50,988 nucleotides of DNA from NCBI GenBank assembly GCA_029781855.1, contig JAKOVX010000001.1, forward strand, positions 1 through 50,988. Reading direction: 5' to 3'. Of this stretch, positions 45,368 through 50,988 are shown piece by piece. The notes beneath the pieces are model-generated. The model had not been told where the DNA came from and searched no databases. It worked only from the letters and a program-made list of their open reading frames with translations. The DNA comes from Acidobacteriota bacterium (GTDB lineage Bacteria > Acidobacteriota > Blastocatellia > Pyrinomonadales > Pyrinomonadaceae). How positions within the stretch are numbered: position 1 is the first letter of the stretch; each line of letters opens with the position of its first letter. Made by a program: the position numbers and the translations under genes.

Positions 45368-46912
45368 CTATACCTGATCACGCCACTTAAGTACTTCTTC
45401 GCGAAGCAAAGGATTCTGCTGAAAACTCGCAGTTTGGCCGTGTGCAGCCGTCGCCCGCTGGATGTGCCAATAGCTGAGGCCCAGCTTCCCGGCCGCTCGC
45501 AGATAGTGGCTGCGTGCCGAGTATTTCCCGCCAAACAGGCCCTTGATCAGCCAGCCGGAACTCTTGATCGGCGAAGTGACGATCGTTGCCAGATCCTGGC
45601 TGATCAATCCGCGAGCTATGTCGATGGCGAGCATTTCACGCAGGATCTTGCCCTGACGATGCATTACGTACCATGCGAACCCGACAAATATCAGGAAGAA
45701 TGGAATCTCGATAACGACGTAACCAACAACGAAACCCTGCAATCCACCGATAACCGCCAGGCCATTCCAGATCGCGTGAAGAGTGACCGCCCCCATATAC
45801 CCGACGATGGGCATGATGATCCGAACGAAGGTTTTGTGAGATTCGCGAGAGATGCCGCACCCGATACCGGTCATCGATGTGAATGTGACGTGGGCGAACG
45901 GCGACATGATGCCGCGAAGGACAAACAGAACAGCCAGACCGCCGACACCGCCCTCTGCAATGCCGCGGCCATAGTAAAGTACGTTTTCGACCGTCGCAAA
46001 TCCCAGGGCGATCACACCCGCAAAAACGATACCATCAAGGATGTCGTCAAAATATTTCCGAAAGAAAATGAGGATGACAAGGACGCCAAGGCCCTTAGAA
46101 CCCTCTTCAAAGATCGGGGCCGATATGACCGCGCCAACCGCCTCACCCGCGGCCTGCGAAACTCCTATCGCGACCACGACAGACACGACCGTATTTATTA
46201 CAAATGAGACCACTACCGCCACCAACGCTCCCCAAGCAAACGCCAGGGCGAAGAGCCAAAACGGTTCAGGATCGTAACGGTCCAGCCAGATCAATGGAAT
46301 GATATACAACGAAGCCGGTACGAACGCGACAACTGATGCGATCACAGCGGCGACAGGCCCGACGCTCGCGAACATGATTAGAGCGACGATCATCGATAAG
46401 AACAGAATTACAAAGATCGTAACGCCGATACCTATATATTTTCCTGTTTTGCTGGGTTCGGGCTTAACCGCGGCGATGTTTCCCAGTCCCAAATTAGAGA
46501 TCGAATTCTGCAGATTCATGGGCGCAGCGGTCGCAGCGATCTGGTTGAACTGATCGACCTGCATCTCACGAAAGCTCTCTTGCGGCATCGCTGCCTGGGC
46601 CCCGTCGCCTGCGATCGAGACGGCCGCAGTAACGCCGTTACGGCCGAATTGGATCGTGTCGCCATTGGACAGCTTGGCTGTCGTCACCGATGCCCCATTC
46701 AGCAATGTGCCGTTAGTGCTCTGATTGTCCGTTACGTAAAAACCGTCGGGCTTCGCCTCTATGAATGCGTGCTGTTTCGAAGCGATCCGCTCGGACAGTG
46801 GATCAAATCTAACTGTGCACGTGTCGCCCCGGCCGACCGTCATGAATCCGCTCTCAAGCTCGTAGGTGTTGCCTGAAAGCGTGCCGCCCTCGATCCTAAG
46901 TTGTAATTTCAT
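45368..46912 (-). CDS. FHA domain fused to PrsW-type intramembrane metalloprotease
   Basis: A 514-residue protein. An N-terminal FHA domain (1-100) has FMTVGRGDTCTVRF, ASKQHAFIEA and QSTNGTLLNGASV. After a linker, eight or so TM helices follow (about 160-420). The PrsW (family M82) motifs are present: FEEGSKG with the paired Glu, HVTFTSMTG and HAIWNGL. PrsW cleaves the anti-sigma factor RsiW in Bacillus. Here the FHA part suggests gating by phosphothreonine. A soluble C-terminal tail has KWRDQV at the end. The substrate is unknown; no sigma or anti-sigma gene is in the window. Confidence 0.88.
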   Translation of the reverse strand: MKLQLRIEGGTLSGNTYELESGFMTVGRGDTCTVRFDPLSERIASKQHAFIEAKPDGFYVTDNQSTNGTLLNGASVTTAKLSNGDTIQFGRNGVTAAVSIAGDGAQAAMPQESFREMQVDQFNQIAATAAPMNLQNSISNLGLGNIAAVKPEPSKTGKYIGIGVTIFVILFLSMIVALIMFASVGPVAAVIASVVAFVPASLYIIPLIWLDRYDPEPFWLFALAFAWGALVAVVVSFVINTVVSVVVAIGVSQAAGEAVGAVISAPIFEEGSKGLGVLVILIFFRKYFDDILDGIVFAGVIALGFATVENVLYYGRGIAEGGVGGLAVLFVLRGIMSPFAHVTFTSMTGIGCGISRESHKTFVRIIMPIVGYMGAVTLHAIWNGLAVIGGLQGFVVGYVVIEIPFFLIFVGFAWYVMHRQGKILREMLAIDIARGLISQDLATIVTSPIKSSGWLIKGLFGGKYSARSHYLRAAGKLGLSYWHIQRATAAHGQTASFQQNPLLREEVLKWRDQV

Positions 46913-46928
46913 ACAGCAATAATAGAAA

Positions 46929-46968
46929 CAAAAAGCCCAAAGTCAAGCATTCGCATTGACTTTGGGCT
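46929..46968 (-). terminator. Intrinsic terminator of the FG-GAP gene
   Basis: A 13-bp perfect stem (AGCCCAAAGTCAA / TTGACTTTGGGCT) with a 9-base loop is followed on the minus strand by TTTTTG. It ends the leftward gene whose stop is at 46991. Confidence 0.9.
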
Positions 46969-46990
46969 CATAAACACAACATCACGATCA

Positions 46991-49060
46991 CTAAGGCTGT
47001 ACCGACGACGGCGCAGGCATATCCCCAGCCTGACCGTATTCGCGAGCGGAGAATGAACCGTCAACGCTATTTAGGCGATACCAGATATTTTGACTTGGGC
47101 GGAAGACCGATATATCCGTCTTACCGTCACCGTCATAATCAGCCGGGATGGGAATATCCTCGGCAAGACCGAAATTGTAAGCGGTAAATGCCTGCGTGAT
47201 GGGATCAAGCATATACCAAATGCCCGTTGAGGGGCGATAAACCGCGAAATCGGAAACACCATTTCCGTCAAAATCACCAAGCAAGGGCCTGTCGCCGTTA
47301 GTGCCGAAGCTGGCGTAAAGCGGAATCGACGATGAACTCCGCAAAACGTACCAAACGCCGTTCGACGGCCGCCAAACCGTCAAGTCGGGCTTACCGTCGC
47401 CTTCATAGTCGCCGGTCAACGGTTTATCGCCGTTAGAACCCCACTGGACGGCCTTGAAACCTAAGGTGCTCTGCATGATGTACCAAATACCGGTCGACGG
47501 CCTCCAAACGGCAACGTCAGTCTTGCCGTCAGCGTCATAGTCTGCCGGCACCGGAATGTCGCCGGCCATACCGAATTGGGCGACACCGAAACCGCTTGTC
47601 GAACGCAATAAGTACCAGATACCGGTTGATGGCCTCCAAACAGCAATGTCGGACTTGCCGTCGCCGTCATAATCGCCGGGGACAATGATGTCGCCAGTCG
47701 TACCGAACTGGGTAGTATTCGGTGTTCCATCCGAACTCTGCTCCGACTGCCAGGTTCCGGTCGAGGGCGTGTACAGCGAAAGGTCGGTCTTTCTGTCACC
47801 GTCATAATCGGACACCAGATTTCGCTGTGGTGAACTGACCTTAGTCGCGTCGAGGATCAGAAGTCCGTTGGTGAGGTCCCCGGCAAGAATCTTGTTTTGA
47901 CCCAGGAACGGATAGACCGCCCAGTTACCGTCATAGGTGCCGGGGAGAACTGACGAAGTAAAGCCGTTCGGCGAACCACAGATGGCATCCCACGGGCCGT
48001 CCGCCTTTAGGGCATCGATTTGTGCATCGGTTGGCGCGAAGGTCGGGGCGAATGTATCGTATTGCCCTACCCTCTTTGGGAACGTCGGATCACTGATGTC
48101 AAACACCTGGATCCCCGCCTGATACCAAGAAACATACAGATAATTGCCCATCACGACTGGATTGTGCGGCGTAATCGCGTTTATCCCGAGGTCTGCGGCC
48201 TTAATGCTGCGGATCAGGAAAGGCGCGGCCGGGTTTTGGACGTCGTAAACCCTGAGATCGCCGTCAAATGTTTCGCGGCATGAATACAGGTATTTACCAT
48301 CCTCGCTTGTCCACGAACTGTGGTTGGTCGTGTTGCTGACCACCTTTCCCAAAAGTGCCGGTGCCTGGGTAGCCAGATTAGAAATGTCGTAGATCTCTAC
48401 ATTCGCCCCGGAATATTCCGACGTATACATACGATTGCCCCGTATGTGCATAGCGTGGATCCATCCGTTGTCTTGAGCGCTGAATGACCATTTCAGGACA
48501 GGAGCACCCGGATCGGTAACGTCGATCACTTTTACAGGCAAAACGCCGGTCGAATTGTAATTCTCGATCAGGAACGTCGAATTCCCCTGAGGGACGACCA
48601 TCATTTCGTGGATCGAGTTGTGTCCGGTCCCATGCGTCGAATCGACCGTACCCAGCAAAATCGGGTTGTAGGGGCTCGTCACATCGACGATGTGTACTCC
48701 GCCGCCGTTCCCACTGCCGAAGTATGCTCGATTGCCTACGACGATCGCCTCCAGAAACTGCTGGCTGTTGCCTGGGTTGTACCAATTCGCGAGAACCGGC
48801 GCATCGGGGTTGGAAATGTCGTAAATGAACGCACCACGACAATAGTAACTGCCCTGGACCGCGATATTGCCGTCACCGAACAGGTCCGCAAATTTCCAGT
48901 TCGGGTTCGACGCACCGGCGATCGAAGCGCAGGGCGGCGTGATTTGAGATCGCAGCCGCACCCGCTGAGCCGATACATTGGAAACCGCGAGGCAAACCAA
49001 TACCGCGAGAATCAGATAGACCCCGAGCGAACAAACGCGATGCATTAGATCTTTCATCAT
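46991..49060 (-). CDS. Secreted LVIVD / FG-GAP repeat protein
   Basis: An exported beta-propeller protein of about 689 residues. The signal peptide runs to VSNVSA (about residues 12-32 from the ATG at 49060); a TTG at 49102 would add 14 polar residues before it. The first half has LVIVD-type blades (VHIVDVTSPYNPILLGTVDS, VKVIDVTDPGAPVLK, IQVFDISDPTFPKRVGQYD). The second half (about 46994-47803) has six 45-residue units of the form DYDGDGKTDIAVWRPSTGIW, FG-GAP/VCBS-like calcium-binding loops with high DNA identity. The role is unknown; an outer-surface location is likely. Confidence 0.82.
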   Translation of the reverse strand: MMKDLMHRVCSLGVYLILAVLVCLAVSNVSAQRVRLRSQITPPCASIAGASNPNWKFADLFGDGNIAVQGSYYCRGAFIYDISNPDAPVLANWYNPGNSQQFLEAIVVGNRAYFGSGNGGGVHIVDVTSPYNPILLGTVDSTHGTGHNSIHEMMVVPQGNSTFLIENYNSTGVLPVKVIDVTDPGAPVLKWSFSAQDNGWIHAMHIRGNRMYTSEYSGANVEIYDISNLATQAPALLGKVVSNTTNHSSWTSEDGKYLYSCRETFDGDLRVYDVQNPAAPFLIRSIKAADLGINAITPHNPVVMGNYLYVSWYQAGIQVFDISDPTFPKRVGQYDTFAPTFAPTDAQIDALKADGPWDAICGSPNGFTSSVLPGTYDGNWAVYPFLGQNKILAGDLTNGLLILDATKVSSPQRNLVSDYDGDRKTDLSLYTPSTGTWQSEQSSDGTPNTTQFGTTGDIIVPGDYDGDGKSDIAVWRPSTGIWYLLRSTSGFGVAQFGMAGDIPVPADYDADGKTDVAVWRPSTGIWYIMQSTLGFKAVQWGSNGDKPLTGDYEGDGKPDLTVWRPSNGVWYVLRSSSSIPLYASFGTNGDRPLLGDFDGNGVSDFAVYRPSTGIWYMLDPITQAFTAYNFGLAEDIPIPADYDGDGKTDISVFRPSQNIWYRLNSVDGSFSAREYGQAGDMPAPSSVQP

Positions 49061-49195
49061 TTCTATACCAACAATTTCCTGAACTTCGGATCGATCAGAC
49101 AAGCCTATCTTGTACTTCTAGACGCGAAAAAAGGCAAGTTTAATTGCCTCTTTTTCGTCCTAGAATTGACTCTAAAACTATATCCTTATCTACGC

Positions 49196-49831
49196 TCACG
49201 AAGCCGCTTGCGAAGCCTCGCGCATTACCAGATCGAATGTGCCCGGTTCGACCTTCCGGAACCGGCGATTACGATTGAGCGATACGGCAATTGAAATTGT
49301 CGGATTGTTGCCTTTGAACTTCATCCCGCCCGCGATAAGCAGGTTATAGAGCTCGTTCACATGCAGGGCACCGCCGGCTTCGCGGAGAAGCAGCGTGCAG
49401 GCCTGAGTAATGGTCCGGTCGCTGAACCGCTGGCTGATCGCCTCGCGGTTGGCGGAAATTGAAGGGATCGACCGATGATGGTTGAGATATGTGACCGGGT
49501 TTGTAGAATTCCGCGGAGTGACTGCGGGTGTCTCGCGAATCCTTTCCCGATTGGTGAGTGCACGGGGCTGCTCACGATTTACCTCGTATTCGTCATCGAG
49601 CCTGATCGAACGACCAAGGCCCATTTTTCGTGATCCGGAACGCGTTGACACCAAAAGACTGTCGATGGCTTGCTCTGTCTGGGCGGCGTTGTTCTCGAGG
49701 ACCGCGATCTCCTGGCGCAGTAAGGCTACTTCGTTCTCTGCTTCTCGAAGTTGGGCGATCAGCCGGTTCTGCTCGGCTCTCGTCTGCCGCACATAATCTT
49801 CAAGTGTAGCTATAAGATTTTCGTCTAACAT
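49196..49831 (-). CDS. Coiled-coil protein with HARE-HTH domain
   Basis: A 211-residue protein. Residues 1-60 form a coiled coil (AEQNRLIAQLREAENEVALL). A basic Arg/Asn-rich linker follows. The C-terminal 70 residues (RTITQACTLLLREAGGALHV, NELYNLLIAGG, FKGNNPTISIAVSLNRNRRF) match the HARE-HTH winged-helix found in RNA polymerase delta, ASXL and some restriction enzymes. A DNA-binding role, perhaps with methylated or modified DNA, is inferred from the family. No partner gene is adjacent in the same operon except the polyprenyl synthase upstream. Confidence 0.72.
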   Translation of the reverse strand: MLDENLIATLEDYVRQTRAEQNRLIAQLREAENEVALLRQEIAVLENNAAQTEQAIDSLLVSTRSGSRKMGLGRSIRLDDEYEVNREQPRALTNRERIRETPAVTPRNSTNPVTYLNHHRSIPSISANREAISQRFSDRTITQACTLLLREAGGALHVNELYNLLIAGGMKFKGNNPTISIAVSLNRNRRFRKVEPGTFDLVMREASQAAS

Positions 49832-49899
49832 ACTGTGTTAAGGAGTGTTGCTGTCGGAGTCAGGCTGCCCGGAAGTTTGCCGTTCAGATCGGGTTTCGA

Positions 49900-50919
49900 T
49901 CACATATTTCTGTCAACGACGAATCCGGGAATGCCTTCCAAAGCAAAACGATACTCTGTTTCCGGCAAAACATCAAGACTTTTTCTTGCGGCGTCGGCAC
50001 GTCGCTTGGCTTCGAGGCGGATCATTTCGAGTGTTCCGTGGGCCTCAAGCTTTTCGCGGATCACCTCGCGGGAGATGTCGTTGTACTTGCCGGTCAGCAT
50101 CACTTTTTCGAACTTCGGGCGAAGTTCCGGTTCCTCGGCAAGCAAATAGATCAACGGCAGTGTGATCTTGCCCTCGAGCAGATCGGAACCGGCGGTTTTC
50201 CCCAACTTTTCAGCCTCAGATGTGAGATCGAGGATGTCGTCGGCCAATTGAAAGGCGATACCCAGCTCCATCCCGTAATCGCGCATGGCGTGCTGTTGAG
50301 CGAGCGTCGCACCGGCGAGGATAGCACCGATCTCGCCGCATGCTGAGAACAAATATGCGGTCTTTCGTTTAAGGATATCGAAATAGTCGGCCTCGGTGAT
50401 ATCGAGGCGGCCGATCATAGTTAGCTGGATCAGCTCGCCTTCGGTCATCTTGCGCGTCAGCCGCGTTAAAATGTCTAGGATCTCGAGGCTGCGTTCGCGA
50501 AGCGAGGTTTCAAACGCAGTCATGTATAGCCAATCGCCCATCAGAACCGCGGTCTGATTGCCGAATCTGGCGTTGACCGATGCCCTGTTTCGCCGCAGGT
50601 CGGCGTTGTCGATGATGTCGTCGTGCACCAATGTTGCGGTATGGAGCATTTCCATCACCGTCGCGAGCCTAATGACGTTGTCATCGGTGCCTTTTCCGCC
50701 CACGGCGTGGCTTGCCAGAATCAGAAGCGCCGGCCGCACCCGTTTGCCGCCCGAAGAACGCAGATAGTCGCCGAGATAGTTGATGACCTGGATGTTCGAA
50801 CGTGCCTGCCGTTCAAACTCCGCCTCGACGAGAGCCAACTCATCGCGGATCAGCCCGAAGATCTTTCGGGCCGAGGTCTCCGGCAGGAGTTCTATTTTTG
50901 ATGTGGCAAATGTCTGCAA
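49900..50919 (-). CDS. Polyprenyl diphosphate synthase
   Basis: An all-helical trans-prenyltransferase, adding isopentenyl units to make the long prenyl tail of a quinone or similar. The first Asp-rich motif is VHDDIIDNADLRR (about 99-111) and the second QLADDILDLTSE (about 223-234). GGKRVRPALLIL and GDWLYMTAFETS are typical of octa-/heptaprenyl synthases; chain length cannot be read directly. The start is a TTG at 50919 with no clear ribosome site; no ATG fits before the conserved region. Confidence 0.92.
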   Translation of the reverse strand: MQTFATSKIELLPETSARKIFGLIRDELALVEAEFERQARSNIQVINYLGDYLRSSGGKRVRPALLILASHAVGGKGTDDNVIRLATVMEMLHTATLVHDDIIDNADLRRNRASVNARFGNQTAVLMGDWLYMTAFETSLRERSLEILDILTRLTRKMTEGELIQLTMIGRLDITEADYFDILKRKTAYLFSACGEIGAILAGATLAQQHAMRDYGMELGIAFQLADDILDLTSEAEKLGKTAGSDLLEGKITLPLIYLLAEEPELRPKFEKVMLTGKYNDISREVIREKLEAHGTLEMIRLEAKRRADAARKSLDVLPETEYRFALEGIPGFVVDRNM

Positions 50920-50988
50920 TTTATCGATTGTAGGGGAAACAATTGAACGACGCGGTCAATTGCTTCTAAAATTATCAAACTTCATATC

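Noticed and set aside
45154..45534. 126-codon leftward ORF between desaturase and PrsW genes
   Set aside because: Most of it overlaps the end of the FHA-PrsW gene in another frame; the rest has no ribosome site or recognisable domain.
45434..46207. 257-codon rightward ORF opposite FHA-PrsW
   Set aside because: Antisense to TM helices; Asp/Arg-rich, with no family features.

Overview
The window is 51 kb of bacterial chromosome of moderately high GC, densely coded, mostly housekeeping. The gene content points to Acidobacteriota, probably class Blastocatellia (Pyrinomonas-like). The clues are one gene encoding both LptF and LptG, many Ser/Thr kinases, FHA proteins and zinc-ribbon proteins, a secreted protein with 45-residue FG-GAP repeats, and a small membrane protein resembling DUF6677. 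The taxonomic call is inference from protein families; no rRNA is present.

Layout. 1-2.5 kb: metK-ahcY, two steps of the activated methyl cycle, ended by a strong terminator. 2.5-6.4 kb: an accessory patch with heptad arrays, a 44-bp tandem repeat, two copies of a compound palindromic repeat bracketing two immunity-like genes, and a lone phage terminase gene carrying its own heptad element. 6.5-10.3 kb: leftward operon of a membrane protein, an unlisted 56-residue membrane ORF, recO and a fused lptF-lptG. 10.4-17.7 kb: a C26 amidotransferase, hslV-hslU, a fibronectin-III protein, an FAH-family enzyme, transaldolase/FSA, a small helical protein, a MarR regulator with a regularly phased operator array, a universal stress protein and a DUF402 protein.

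17.7-32.4 kb holds what looks like an envelope signalling region. A membrane Ser/Thr kinase and a FhaA-like protein (leftward) and a four-gene type IV pilus minor-pilin operon (leftward) are followed by a rightward operon fhaA-like, pbpA, rodA, PP2C phosphatase. The content of the last operon matches the actinobacterial fhaA-pstP-rodA-pbpA-pknAB locus, so reversible phosphorylation probably controls wall synthesis here.

32.4-38.6 kb: rRNA/tRNA methyltransferase, acyl-CoA carboxylase beta subunit, alanine racemase, YihY membrane protein, MaoC hydratase and a SIS sugar-phosphate enzyme. 38.7-43.3 kb: a second signalling cluster with an FHA-zinc ribbon-kinase protein, two membrane proteins sharing an N-terminal zinc-ribbon and a T-V-M-M-N motif, and a kinase with zinc ribbons at both ends. 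43.4-45.2 kb: tRNA-Lys(CTT) with its own promoter and terminator, and a damaged desaturase gene with five histidine boxes. 45.4-50.9 kb: FHA-PrsW fusion protease, LVIVD/FG-GAP secreted protein, a coiled-coil HARE-HTH protein and a polyprenyl diphosphate synthase.
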